Source: Paenibacillus marchantiophytorum (lineage in GTDB: Bacteria > Bacillota > Bacilli > Paenibacillales > NBRC-103111). Taken from it: a stretch of DNA of 64,000 nt. The translations under genes and the position numbers were made by a program. This document shows, in pieces, positions 16,887 to 25,574 of this stretch (position 1 is its first letter; each line of letters starts with the position of its first letter). Where the stretch lies: the NCBI RefSeq assembly GCF_014640555.1, contig NZ_BMHE01000009.1, forward strand, positions 124,001 through 188,000, given 5' to 3'. Under the pieces are notes generated by a model. That model did no database searches and was not told the origin of the DNA. It worked only from the letters and a program-made list of their open reading frames with translations.

Positions 16887-18542
16887 ATGAGAATCAAACG
16901 TATGGGGACGTTCTTGGCACTGCTGCTTTTGGCTGTGCTAGTCGTCCTTCCTCTTTTATGGGTATCTTTCAAAAGTATTTGGATCAATGGGACGCTGGAC
17001 TTGCTGGCACCTATTCGAACTGTTTTGGAAAAAGATTTAACTAGCGTGTTCAGTCACTCTTTGATATTAGGCGTCAGTGTCGTTGCAGGATGCACGCTGC
17101 TGGCTCTGCCTCTGGCCTGGCTAATGGCCAAAACACCGCTGCGTAAACACCGCTGGCTTGATATTGTGCTGCTCATCCCCTTCATGACACCGCCATACAT
17201 AGGTTCTATGGGTTGGATTTTGTTCATGCAGCCTCGTGGTTATCTAGAGCAGCTGTTTCCAGGGGCCAAGTGGGTCAGCAGTCACTTTTTTAGCCTATTC
17301 GGCATGATTACGATCATGAGCCTTCATTTATTTCCCTTTCTTTACTTGATTCTGCGCAATGCGATTCTACAAATCGGCGGAAATAAAGAAGAAGCCGCTG
17401 CTGTGCATGGGGCCAGCTTCATGTATACGGTAAGGCGCGTTATGCTGCCGCTTGTTTTTTCAAGTTATGTGATGGGCGCTTTGCTGATCTTCGTGAAAAC
17501 CTTGGCCGAGTTCGGCACACCCGCCACTTTCGGTAGGCGCATTGGTTATTTCGTGTTAACGACGGAAATTCAAGCTTCAATCTCCAGTTGGCCTGTGGAT
17601 TTCGGCAAAGCTACCTCGCTGGCCTCCCTTCTCCTTCTGGCTTGCCTTGCACTTTGGTACGTCCAGTCGATCGTCGTCCGCAAGCATTCGTATAACCTTG
17701 TAGGCGGCAAAGGTTCCCGTGAGAAAATCGTCGGGCATCGCGGCTGGCAGCAAGCGCTTGCTTGGGTGTACGTCATACTGCTATTGGGTGCAGCCATTGG
17801 CATTCCCTATTTCTCCATCGTCTCCGCTTCGCTGATGAAGCTCCGGGGCAATGGGCTCGCCTGGACCAACCTGACGCTGCACCATTATGGGGAGCTTCTG
17901 ACATGGGGCTCACCGAGCATGAAGGCGCTGACGAACAGCATGGGGCTCGCCCTGCTCGCCGCCTGCCTAGCCGTCGCGCTCGGCACTTGGTTCGCCTTGA
18001 GCATCGGCCGCGCCAAGCAGTTGCCGCAGCGCATGACGGATATGTTCAGCCTGCTGCCGAACACGGTGCCTGATATGGTCCTGGTCGTCGGACTCATCAT
18101 GGTATGGAACGCGCCATGGATGCCGATCCATATCTACAACACCTACGGCATGGTCGTCCTCACTTATGTGGTGTTCTTCCTGCCGTACACCGTTCAATAC
18201 GTCAAAGCCCGCAACGGGCAGTTGGACGAATCCTTGCGGCAAGCCGGGCAAGTTTTCGGTGGGAAGCCCTGGTACGTGTTCCGACGTATTGTATTGCCAC
18301 TGCTCCTGCCGGGTATGCTGGCCGGCTGGATGATGACCTTCACCATCTCGCTTAGAGAGCTGGTCGCCTCGCTGATGGTGCTGCCTCCGTCCATGCAGAC
18401 GTCAGCCACCTACATCTTCGCTCAGTTTGAACAGGGGCAACTGTCACTTGGGATGGCGATGGCCGTCGTTTCAGTCGGCCTCACCACAGGCCTGCTGTTA
18501 ATTGTCAACAACATGAATTCGAACAGAAAGTGGAATGCGTAA
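16887..18542 (+). CDS. ABC transporter permease, two fused permease halves (FbpB/ThiP-type)
   Basis: 551 residues with about 12 membrane segments. Each half carries an EAA loop that contacts the ATPase: EEAAAVHGASFMYTVRRV in the first and DESLRQAGQVFGGKPWYV in the second. This duplicated architecture is that of ferric iron, thiamine and some phosphonate permeases. The second half (about 17.7-18.4 kb) is markedly more GC-rich than the first. Its stop overlaps the start of the next gene (TAATG). Confidence 0.9.
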   Translation: MRIKRMGTFLALLLLAVLVVLPLLWVSFKSIWINGTLDLLAPIRTVLEKDLTSVFSHSLILGVSVVAGCTLLALPLAWLMAKTPLRKHRWLDIVLLIPFMTPPYIGSMGWILFMQPRGYLEQLFPGAKWVSSHFFSLFGMITIMSLHLFPFLYLILRNAILQIGGNKEEAAAVHGASFMYTVRRVMLPLVFSSYVMGALLIFVKTLAEFGTPATFGRRIGYFVLTTEIQASISSWPVDFGKATSLASLLLLACLALWYVQSIVVRKHSYNLVGGKGSREKIVGHRGWQQALAWVYVILLLGAAIGIPYFSIVSASLMKLRGNGLAWTNLTLHHYGELLTWGSPSMKALTNSMGLALLAACLAVALGTWFALSIGRAKQLPQRMTDMFSLLPNTVPDMVLVVGLIMVWNAPWMPIHIYNTYGMVVLTYVVFFLPYTVQYVKARNGQLDESLRQAGQVFGGKPWYVFRRIVLPLLLPGMLAGWMMTFTISLRELVASLMVLPPSMQTSATYIFAQFEQGQLSLGMAMAVVSVGLTTGLLLIVNNMNSNRKWNA

Positions 18543-19843
18543 TGATGGAACTACATGTATGGGGCGGCGCCGGTGAACACGGACGCTCCTGCTATTGGAT
18601 CGGTAACGATCATACGAGCATTTTGCTCGATTGCGGCGTAAAACGAGAAGGATGCGGTGAGTATCCGTTGTTGGATCCTACGCGAATTGCTCGTTTGGAC
18701 GCCGTTTTTCTTTCGCATGCCCATGAAGATCATTCGATCACGATCCCTTGGCTATATAAAATGGGCTATACCGGGAAGGTGTGGACCACGAGCCTTACGG
18801 CCATGCAGCTGCCAGGGTATTTTGCGTCCTGGGCAAACTATGTCAGTCAGCAAGGAGGGATGCTTCCTTATGATGAGGAAGATCTCGCAGCCATCCAATA
18901 CGCCTATATCGAAGATGAAGTTCCGCCGCTGCAATGGGCAGCGTTGTCGCCAGCGCTGCAGATTTGCTGGGGGCGCAGCGGTCATATGTTAGGGTCCATC
19001 TGGCTGCTCATTAAATTAGAAGGGAAACGCTTATTCTATTCAGGGGATTACACGGAGGAGTCGTTCCTGCTGGGAACCGACACGCCGGAGGATGAAATTC
19101 GCGGGCTTGCGCATTTGCATGGGGCCATCGTAGATGCCGCTTACAGCACAGATGCGGAGCATCAACCAGAAAAGCTGGAGCAGCTCTATATGGCTGCTGC
19201 GAATATCCTATCAGCAGGCGGGCAGCTGCTCATGCCGGTTCCCGTTTCCGGCAGAGGGCAGGAACTGCTGCTGCTTCTGCGGCGGCGGTTCCCTGATACG
19301 CCGATCCGGGTCGAACACGAGCTCATCGACGCGATGGAGCTCATGCTTGAACATGCCAGCTGGCTGAGGCCTGGCATGGATCATGTGCTTGCTGATGCTT
19401 TGCGTGTCAGCAGCTTTGAGATTGTGCACGGTGATGAGCAGCGCGCACATCTGCTAGAGCAGGACATGGCTGCTGGGCGAGCGGCCATATGGTTTACGAA
19501 CGATGGCATGATGCAGTCAGCTAAATCTCAGTGGTACTATGAAAAGCTACGGGCTCATGCCGGGAGCGGCATCCTAATTACCGGCCACGTTGCCAAGGGG
19601 ACGATGGCCGAGCGGCTGTTGGCTCTCAGTGAAGCGCAACGCGGCTGTCGCATGGAGGTTGTTCGATACAAGATTCATCAGGGTAAACCCGATGTACGCA
19701 AAATGACCCAAGCTATGAACAGCAAGTTTACACTGCTGGTTCATGCGCCCAAACGGGATACGGATATCCTGCTTGAGCAGCTTGAGTCGGAAGGTTATCG
19801 TGATTTGCTGTCGTTACAGCCCGGTGACATCATCCATCTATGA
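18542..19843 (+). CDS. metallo-beta-lactamase fold protein, beta-CASP-like
   Basis: 433 residues. The metal motif SHAHEDH, then GHMLGS (next histidine ligand), then FYSGDYTEES (bridging aspartate) and VDAAYS follow the order of the RNA-processing beta-CASP branch; a late GHVAKGTMAERL supplies the last histidine. Such enzymes are nucleases or phosphodiesterases. GTG at 18530 and ATG at 18545 are alternative starts; 18542 has AAAGTGGA at fitting distance and overlaps the permease stop. Being the last gene of an ABC import operon is unusual and suggests that it acts on the imported compound or a derivative, which is inference. Confidence 0.75.
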   Translation: MMELHVWGGAGEHGRSCYWIGNDHTSILLDCGVKREGCGEYPLLDPTRIARLDAVFLSHAHEDHSITIPWLYKMGYTGKVWTTSLTAMQLPGYFASWANYVSQQGGMLPYDEEDLAAIQYAYIEDEVPPLQWAALSPALQICWGRSGHMLGSIWLLIKLEGKRLFYSGDYTEESFLLGTDTPEDEIRGLAHLHGAIVDAAYSTDAEHQPEKLEQLYMAAANILSAGGQLLMPVPVSGRGQELLLLLRRRFPDTPIRVEHELIDAMELMLEHASWLRPGMDHVLADALRVSSFEIVHGDEQRAHLLEQDMAAGRAAIWFTNDGMMQSAKSQWYYEKLRAHAGSGILITGHVAKGTMAERLLALSEAQRGCRMEVVRYKIHQGKPDVRKMTQAMNSKFTLLVHAPKRDTDILLEQLESEGYRDLLSLQPGDIIHL

Positions 19844-19872
19844 GGCAGGAAGCCTATCCTGCCTCTGTTTTT
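19842..19872. terminator. bidirectional terminator after the ABC-MBL operon
   Basis: Perfect 9-bp arms GAGGCAGGA (19842-19850) and TCCTGCCTC (19857-19865), then TGTTTTT. Contains the stop codons of both converging genes. Confidence 0.85.
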
Positions 19873-20426
19873 ATAATGTCGAGAAGTTCATCCCAAGCGG
19901 TGATCCGCGGTATTTGAAGATGCTGATTGTAGGATCTGTCTTTGACGTAGACGTTCACAGGCAGATGGGACAAGGTCTCCAAGACCGTGGGTTTATCGTC
20001 GAAATAATAGTCCAGCTTCAGCTCATCAATAATATGAACCTTCTCGGAATCGCTCATGCCACAATAGAAATGGCCATCCGTTACCGGGAAATCATTGGCA
20101 ATAAGCCATTCACGGGTTCGATCTGTATGCTCCTTGGCTCTGGCCGTTATGTAATAAACTTCATGGCCTTGGTCGACTAAAGCATGCAGAACTTCCCTGG
20201 CATGAGGAAATACCCCACATTTGGAATAATAAATGTCATCCCGGAGGCTTGACCACAGCTTCCCGCCCTCTTCCTTGGTCAGACCAAAGGCGCTGTGGAT
20301 TTCCATCGAAGGCAAGGCGTGAAAGACATCGAGTCCAACATTTTGCTGCAATCTATCATTATAAATATGAAAAGCATGTTCCCTCAGATTGATGAGCGTA
20401 TCATCAATATCAAAACCAAATTTCAC
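19854..20426 (-). CDS. HAD-family 5'(3')-nucleotidase-like phosphatase
   Basis: 190 residues starting GTG (TGAGGA 8 bases upstream). The HAD motif I DIDDTL is at residues 6-11, motif II falls in YYITARAKEHT, and the late YYFDDKP supplies the acidic motif IV. It resembles the deoxyribonucleotidase (NT5C/YorS-like) group of HAD enzymes, which dephosphorylate nucleotides; the substrate is not certain. It lies 25 bases after the pentapeptide-repeat gene and is probably the last gene of the sigma factor transcript. Confidence 0.78.
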   Translation of the reverse strand: MKFGFDIDDTLINLREHAFHIYNDRLQQNVGLDVFHALPSMEIHSAFGLTKEEGGKLWSSLRDDIYYSKCGVFPHAREVLHALVDQGHEVYYITARAKEHTDRTREWLIANDFPVTDGHFYCGMSDSEKVHIIDELKLDYYFDDKPTVLETLSHLPVNVYVKDRSYNQHLQIPRITAWDELLDIIKTEAG

Positions 20427-20451
20427 CGTTACGTCCTCATTTCATATCTCG

Positions 20452-21096
20452 TTATTCCTTCAATACGAGTCCAAACAAATTTGCAAACACGGAAGCTTGT
20501 CCTCTGGAAATGATACAACCACGCAAGTCATCCATACTCACACCGAGACTCGTGAACTCGCAACTGCTGATATCAATCCCTGCAAGCTTCGTTCCAGTAA
20601 ACTGCGCCCGATCCAGTTGGCAAGCCTCAAAATGCGTTTTTTGCAGCGTTGACTCATAGAAATCGGCGCTTAACAGCGAGCAATCCTGGAAATTAATTTG
20701 CTTGAAATTAGCCATACGGAAAGTGGCATAATCAGCTAAACAAGCGTGGAACAACACATTCCGGACCGTGGCACCCGTCAGATCCATCCCGATAATTTTG
20801 CAATTACGGAATTCGGTCCGGTGTATAGTAGCTTCTCCAAAATCAACGTTGGATAAATCACAGCGATCAAAAATCACATCGGTCAGTTCAATTTCCTTCA
20901 TTGAAATGCGCGTAAACGTCACATTGCGAAAAATAATTTTATCAAAAGCGACTTTGTAGCCTGATTGATTGTCAATCGTGCAATCGCTAATTATTCCTGT
21001 ATGAAAGCTTTCCTCGGATTCGAGTTCCTCGTACGGCAGCTTAATTTCGGGTAATTCTTTGGGTAGTTTGGGTGCTTCAATTTTGGGAAGGCTCAT
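20452..21096 (-). CDS. pentapeptide-repeat protein
   Basis: 214 residues. From about residue 45 onward it is built of A(D/N)LxX-type pentapeptides (for example FDRCDLSNVDFGEATIHRTE, and later ADFYESTLQKTHFEACQL), which fold into a right-handed beta-helix. The first ~40 residues are Pro/Glu-rich and lack the repeat. Some family members mimic DNA and protect gyrase, but most have no known function. GAGGAG precedes the ATG. It follows the ECF sigma gene by 39 bases and no anti-sigma gene is present at this place. Confidence 0.85.
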   Translation of the reverse strand: MSLPKIEAPKLPKELPEIKLPYEELESEESFHTGIISDCTIDNQSGYKVAFDKIIFRNVTFTRISMKEIELTDVIFDRCDLSNVDFGEATIHRTEFRNCKIIGMDLTGATVRNVLFHACLADYATFRMANFKQINFQDCSLLSADFYESTLQKTHFEACQLDRAQFTGTKLAGIDISSCEFTSLGVSMDDLRGCIISRGQASVFANLFGLVLKE

Positions 21097-21135
21097 TCCG
21101 TTACTCCTCTGTCCTCAAATAATGTGATCATGCTT

Positions 21136-21744
21136 TTAGAAAATTATGACAGAAGTCAGGCTTTGCACCAAGAAAAACAAGGATCCCCATTTTCGTTTGA
21201 TGTAATTCCGGCCGCGGAATAATCTCGTTTTGATCGTCGATACAGGCAGATTGACTTCTTTGCTAATATCCTCCAGCGACATATCCAAGTAATACTTGTA
21301 TACAATCAAGTTTTTGTATTTATCAGGCAAATCTTGAATCATCCGCTCTACTTGCGCCGCGGTTTCCAACTCGATTAGTTGAAGCTCTGGCGTTTTCTCT
21401 TGACTGGTGAGCTTTTCATAAAAAGGAAGGGAATCCTGAAACGGATTCGGATTCGTATCCATGGACAGCTCAGACTTCTTTTTGCGCAAAACGTCAATCG
21501 TCACATTTTTACCAATGCTGAAAATCCAACTGGAAAAGTTTTTCGTAGTGTCAAACCGATGGGAGTGCAGGTAAGCGCGCAGAAACGTCTCTTGCACGAC
21601 ATCTTCCGAATCCGATTTATTGCGCAGCATACGATAGGCTAAACGATATATTTTGTCTTTATAAAGCTCTAGAAGACGATTGAACGCTTTAGAATCCCCT
21701 TGACTCCACAAGGCGGCAAGCTGACTATCGTTTAATTGCAGCAT
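21136..21744 (-). CDS. ECF-type RNA polymerase sigma factor (SigW/SigX-like)
   Basis: 202 residues. Region 2 carries AYRMLRNKSDSEDVVQETFL at about residues 37-56 and region 4 carries LEDISKEVNLPVSTIKTRLF, the helix-turn-helix for the -35 element. The linker between the two is the usual ~50 residues. The C-terminus extends into a hydrophobic stretch (LFFLVQSLTSVIIF), unusual for a soluble sigma factor and possibly a membrane contact. The neighbours are a hypothetical gene upstream and a pentapeptide-repeat gene downstream; no zinc-binding or membrane anti-sigma factor is recognisable nearby. Confidence 0.9.
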   Translation of the reverse strand: MLQLNDSQLAALWSQGDSKAFNRLLELYKDKIYRLAYRMLRNKSDSEDVVQETFLRAYLHSHRFDTTKNFSSWIFSIGKNVTIDVLRKKKSELSMDTNPNPFQDSLPFYEKLTSQEKTPELQLIELETAAQVERMIQDLPDKYKNLIVYKYYLDMSLEDISKEVNLPVSTIKTRLFRGRNYIKRKWGSLFFLVQSLTSVIIF

Positions 21745-21768
21745 GTTTAAACTCCTTTTTGATGAAGG

Positions 21769-22344
21769 CTACCATCTTTTCTTTCCACCAGATTCATCGG
21801 GCTCACTGAACCCGTTCATCTTCTCATAGGCCTCTTTCCAAGTCGTGAAAATGGCTTGAATCTGCATGAATTCCTTATCTGCAGGTCCGGCTCCTTGCAT
21901 AAACATAACCTCTAGCATCCGTTTGTAAAAAGACAATCGTTTATGAATGATGGCTCTTTCGATCTCCATAATTTCTTCAAGACTGTGATAGTCCATAAAA
22001 GATTGAACGTCTTCCAGCTCATCTTGGTCCTGGGGAGGTCGTTCTTCGCGCGGATTGCGCTCCGGCATGGCTGGACTTGGTCGATCACTCAAATCTACAG
22101 TCGTTCTAATCTCAGACAAGAGAATGTTTTCCTTGGCGCACATCACATGAAAATATTTGTTCTTGAGCAGTTCGTTCATGACAAGCTGACACATATCTTT
22201 ATTGCGAATCAACATGCCATCAAACGGATGGAGCGTCCAAACCTGATCTTTTTCATATATATTGAAAGTAAACCATTCATTGGCGTACAAAATTTTGGTG
22301 TTAATCGTGTAGGCATCAATAATTTCAAAGCTAAAATCTAGCAA
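21769..22344 (-). CDS. hypothetical protein upstream of the sigma factor
   Basis: 191 residues, not recognised. The start is TTG at 22344 with AGGAGGGGG 7 bases upstream; the frame is open further upstream but without a site. The N-terminal ~100 residues look globular alpha/beta, a charged Pro/Glu/Asp linker follows (PERNPREERPPQDQDELED), and the C-terminal ~70 residues are helical (LEEIMEIERAIIHKRLSFYKRML as amphipathic helix, split here only by reading). It has no signal peptide or membrane segment. It is 24 bases upstream of the sigma factor gene and so could modulate it, for example as a cytoplasmic anti-sigma or activator; this is inference. Confidence 0.7.
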   Translation of the reverse strand: MLDFSFEIIDAYTINTKILYANEWFTFNIYEKDQVWTLHPFDGMLIRNKDMCQLVMNELLKNKYFHVMCAKENILLSEIRTTVDLSDRPSPAMPERNPREERPPQDQDELEDVQSFMDYHSLEEIMEIERAIIHKRLSFYKRMLEVMFMQGAGPADKEFMQIQAIFTTWKEAYEKMNGFSEPDESGGKKRW

Positions 22345-22400
22345 TGTACATCCCCCTCCTGAGCATGCAAACCCTATCTTCCATTCTACCAAATCGGATC

Positions 22401-22426
22401 AAAAAAAAGAAACCTTTTCAGGTTTC
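22401..22426 (-). terminator. terminator of the ter operon
   Basis: Minus strand GAAACC / GGTTTC stem over a TGAAAA loop followed by eight T residues. It lies 9 bases beyond the stop of the 33-residue microprotein gene. Confidence 0.8.
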
Positions 22427-22434
22427 AAAGTTGT

Positions 22435-22536
22435 CTATTTATCTATATATTTGGACACAATTTCGGCTTTTTCAGCACTGGCGATGACAATGAGAACGAC
22501 GATTATGCCGAATAGGATAATTCTGCCTACCATCAT
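22435..22536 (-). CDS. 33-residue single-pass membrane microprotein at the end of the ter operon
   Basis: Starts ATG-ATG with AAGAAGGTG about 9 bases upstream. The peptide is a short head (MMVGR), a hydrophobic helix (IILFGIIVVLIVIASA, residues 6-21) and a charged tail (EKAEIVSKYIDK). The gene lies 61 bases after the ATP-grasp gene and is closed by a strong terminator, so it looks like the last gene of the ter operon. A start-to-stop unit with site, membrane-helix composition and terminator is unlikely to be chance, but I know no family for it. Confidence 0.6.
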   Translation of the reverse strand: MMVGRIILFGIIVVLIVIASAEKAEIVSKYIDK

Positions 22537-22597
22537 ACTCTGCACCTTCTTCGACAGATTTGAACATCTATACTCAAGATATGATGGGCAGCCTTAT

Positions 22598-23620
22598 TTA
22601 TTCACCAAGATCCATAATAATGTATTTTTCGATATGGCTGGCCAGTATGCCGTAATTAGGCTTTTGCACGTCCACATGCCTGCCTAGAATCGATTTAACC
22701 GCTAAATAAGGGAAATTAATCCCGGATAAACACGTGACATGCAGGCCACCGGACATCCGCGGATTAATTTCCAGCAGCTTGGGAACACCTTCGTTGTATT
22801 TCACCTGGATGTTGTAGTTGAACGGAATTCGATACGTAGCGGCGACTTGATTAGCGATTTCGATAAGTTCCGGCACTTCTTCCAGCAAACGCAGGCGTCC
22901 ATCTGCCTTTCTGCGGGGCACAGCGGCCAGCAGTTCACCCGATGCAGTAGCCAAACAGTCAATGCTGTATTCGTACCCATTCAGCAGTTCCATCACCATA
23001 AGATCATCGAAACGATCCACGGATGATAAAATTTGATAAGCCTGATCCGTAGACAGATACGGTGTCACCGTTCCGAACAAATCGCTCAAGGTGTCGCGCT
23101 TGTTGCTGATGATCCGAAAGCCCATTCCGCCTTCCGCATTCGTCGGCTTCATGCAAACCTGATGTCCAGCTCCACTTGTAACTTCGTAAGCCGAAATGAA
23201 TTCATCAGCAGTGTTCACGACATGGTAGTCCGGAATCGCGAGAATATTCTTCTCCCGGATGGCTTCATAGAATTTCTGCTTCTCTAGCAAATTCTCTAGC
23301 AGCTCCAAATCCCGGCAAACGGTCACTTTCGTTCCTACGCTTTCAAAAGCATCTATATGTTTGGCGATAGCGTACATGTGCAGGCGTGGAATAAAGACAT
23401 CAATGCCGTGCTTTTTGCAGAAATTCAAAGCAAATTCCACATAGTCGTCATCCCCTAAGACTGGCTCTGTATCTGCGAAATCAGCTGCTTGCAGCGCCAT
23501 GTGGGAACGATCCGGATGTGTGCCATACATCTTGAACTGCACGCCATCTTCGTTATTGCGAATGCTGTTCATATAGTGATAAGCAACGGAAAACCAACGG
23601 TTAAACCATACTTTTTTCAT
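22598..23620 (-). CDS. ATP-grasp enzyme of the Ter biosynthetic module
   Basis: 340 residues. A pre-ATP-grasp N-terminal domain is followed by the ATP-grasp core: VCMKPTNAEGGMGFRI for the nucleotide-binding lysine and loop, and LLEINPRMSGGLH for the metal-binding Glu/Asn pair. Enzymes of this fold join a carboxylate to an amine or thiol through an acyl phosphate. Comparative genomics of Ter systems (Aravind group) places ATP-grasp proteins in a predicted pathway for a nucleoside-like metabolite. The start overlaps the stop of the HAD gene by 4 bases. Confidence 0.82.
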   Translation of the reverse strand: MKKVWFNRWFSVAYHYMNSIRNNEDGVQFKMYGTHPDRSHMALQAADFADTEPVLGDDDYVEFALNFCKKHGIDVFIPRLHMYAIAKHIDAFESVGTKVTVCRDLELLENLLEKQKFYEAIREKNILAIPDYHVVNTADEFISAYEVTSGAGHQVCMKPTNAEGGMGFRIISNKRDTLSDLFGTVTPYLSTDQAYQILSSVDRFDDLMVMELLNGYEYSIDCLATASGELLAAVPRRKADGRLRLLEEVPELIEIANQVAATYRIPFNYNIQVKYNEGVPKLLEINPRMSGGLHVTCLSGINFPYLAVKSILGRHVDVQKPNYGILASHIEKYIIMDLGE

Positions 23621-24444
23621 GAGGACTCCTTTATCTCGAGATGAGCTGAAGTGACAGATTGTACGTAGCTTAAAATTTCATCGGTTGCAAAAATACCGGA
23701 TTCCTCAGTAAAGGTATAGTTCCCTGTCGGAGCATGCTGCTGCTGCCGGAATAACTCGCCATGTCTAGGCGCGATCGAGTAGTCAGCGAAGTCCAGCAAC
23801 ACTTGATCCAGCAGCGAATCACCGGAAGCTACAACTTTATCTTCGCCTAGGAGCTGCTTGATGTAGGCTACGGCATCTCGCTTATTCACCGCATGCGGTA
23901 CGACATAAACCTTCCTTCCCTGAATGGAAGTGCTCCAACCCATCTGGTGAAGCTCTGCGCTCATATCCCTCACTTCCTGCAAAGGCATCTTATCCCGATG
24001 CACGATGTGGGAAAAGAAAAAATCATCACAGTATGTGGAGCTGATGACCCATGCTGGATTCAACACTTTGTCCGTCAGCGTAAGGACATCCTGAACATGC
24101 ACGCTAGTTTCACTGACGCGGGCTGCGATGGCTGCCTGCCAGTCGGGATCAGGATGCCCAGCCACAACAATATTCCCGCCGTTGCTCGTCACGGCGTATT
24201 GGGGCTTTACCATTTGACTAATCAAATGGATGCGCAAGTACTGCTGAATCGTTCTTGTCGTCACCGGAACGAAGATCAGCTCCGCCATCAACGCCTGAAG
24301 CCGCTGGAAGGCGCTGGCAGACATATACGATCTTGCTTTGCCGTCAATCAGCTCCGCCAAAAGAATTCGACTGCCCAGCTCTTCCGCTCGCTCTGCCGGC
24401 TGTGAATAAATCAGCGTCTGATCCAAGTCGCTTGCAAAAATCAT
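23617..24444 (-). CDS. HAD-superfamily hydrolase of the Ter module
   Basis: 275 residues. HAD motif I DLDQTL at residues 6-11, motif II in VPVTTRTIQQY, a conserved lysine in the NKRDAVAYI stretch, and motif IV in VASGDSLLD. The insert between motifs II and III marks the Cof-like cap class. It is probably a phosphatase acting on an intermediate of the pathway encoded by its neighbours; the substrate is unknown. Overlaps the StiP gene by 4 bases and the ATP-grasp gene by 4 bases. Confidence 0.85.
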   Translation of the reverse strand: MIFASDLDQTLIYSQPAERAEELGSRILLAELIDGKARSYMSASAFQRLQALMAELIFVPVTTRTIQQYLRIHLISQMVKPQYAVTSNGGNIVVAGHPDPDWQAAIAARVSETSVHVQDVLTLTDKVLNPAWVISSTYCDDFFFSHIVHRDKMPLQEVRDMSAELHQMGWSTSIQGRKVYVVPHAVNKRDAVAYIKQLLGEDKVVASGDSLLDQVLLDFADYSIAPRHGELFRQQQHAPTGNYTFTEESGIFATDEILSYVQSVTSAHLEIKESS

Positions 24445-25574
24445 TCGGCATCTCCCTTCACTGATTTAATAATGCCGCAGCATGAATACGTGAGCCCAGG
24501 GTATACTTCCACCGGCACATCCCTCGCTTCTGCCAGGAGGCGGATATGGCGGATATTCGGATTATCCAGGCGATCAACGAGGATTTTCCACGGAACTCTA
24601 CGGAGCAGTACACGTGTCGTCTCGCCGACGCCAGGTTTGATCAAATTGATGTCTGGTATGTGATATTCCCTTTGAATTGCCTGGATATCGTGCAGACCCT
24701 TCCAGGTAACTTCGGGGGGATTCGCTAGGAATTCATTGGCTCCCCGCTCGGCTTGTTCAACAATTCCGCCAAAAAACGGCGTAATTTCAGCAATAAAATG
24801 ATTCGATAGATCCTGATCCAGCCAATCTTGATAAAACTTGGAACCATGAAAATCATACGGTCCGATAAGATCCTCACGGAGTACCGTTCGGCTCATTAAG
24901 CCGGATACCGTGGAATTCAAGCATGCGCTCGGAATCAAGAAATCCTCCCTCGTTCCGAACATATCCGTGCAGTGGCCTGGATCCGCCAACACCGCAAGCT
25001 CGTCGTCCAGCTTGATCCCATGCTCTTGATCCAACTTCTGACAAGCCTCCGTCAACACGTTGCGGATAGCCCCTTTGCCGGTCCACCCATCAACGAATTG
25101 CAGTTTGGCGCCTGGATGTTTCTGCAGAATGTAAAATAACGCATTCTCATCTATTCCTTTGCCACGAATAATTGAAATGCTGTAATGTGGCAGCACGTGC
25201 TGATGAATGTCTTCTACATAGCGCTTAATCAGAATCCCAACCGGTGTCCCTGCTCTCGCCAAAGAAACCAGAACGGTACCAGGTCCCTTTCTATGCAGAA
25301 TCAGCTCAGCCGTTATGCCAACAGCGAGTGCAACTTTCTCGGCTGACTGCTTGAGCGTCTCTTGATATAGCTCCAAATAGGCAGCCGTAGGCTGCTTCTC
25401 TTCGGGAAGCATTTCTGAATAGTGCGTACCCGACTGAATCGCGCGTTCTCTGGCATCAAGCGACTTCTCTAGGTTCACCTCGCTCAAATCCTTGAGCAGA
25501 AAGATTACATCGGATGTGGGGTAACTGCCCAAACGGACAGGATCGTTTATTGGCCGAGTGCGCCAGTCTGCCAT
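24441..25574 (-). CDS. StiP-type protein with C-terminal PELOTA-like domain
   Basis: 377 residues. The N-terminal ~280 residues match the family called cysteine protease StiP in Ter operons (DVIFLLKDLSEVNLE start, LVSLARAGTPVGIL and the FVDGWTGKGAI block, which looks phosphoribosyltransferase-like). The C-terminal ~85 residues fit the PELOTA_1 RNA-binding-like domain (GETTRVLLRRVPWKILV ... YSCCGIIKSV). Start: ATG at 25574 with GGAAGGAG 8 bases upstream; the gene overlaps the end of the phosphoribosyltransferase gene by 28 bases. Whether it is a protease or a transferase is unresolved. Confidence 0.78.
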   Translation of the reverse strand: MADWRTRPINDPVRLGSYPTSDVIFLLKDLSEVNLEKSLDARERAIQSGTHYSEMLPEEKQPTAAYLELYQETLKQSAEKVALAVGITAELILHRKGPGTVLVSLARAGTPVGILIKRYVEDIHQHVLPHYSISIIRGKGIDENALFYILQKHPGAKLQFVDGWTGKGAIRNVLTEACQKLDQEHGIKLDDELAVLADPGHCTDMFGTREDFLIPSACLNSTVSGLMSRTVLREDLIGPYDFHGSKFYQDWLDQDLSNHFIAEITPFFGGIVEQAERGANEFLANPPEVTWKGLHDIQAIQREYHIPDINLIKPGVGETTRVLLRRVPWKILVDRLDNPNIRHIRLLAEARDVPVEVYPGLTYSCCGIIKSVKGDAE

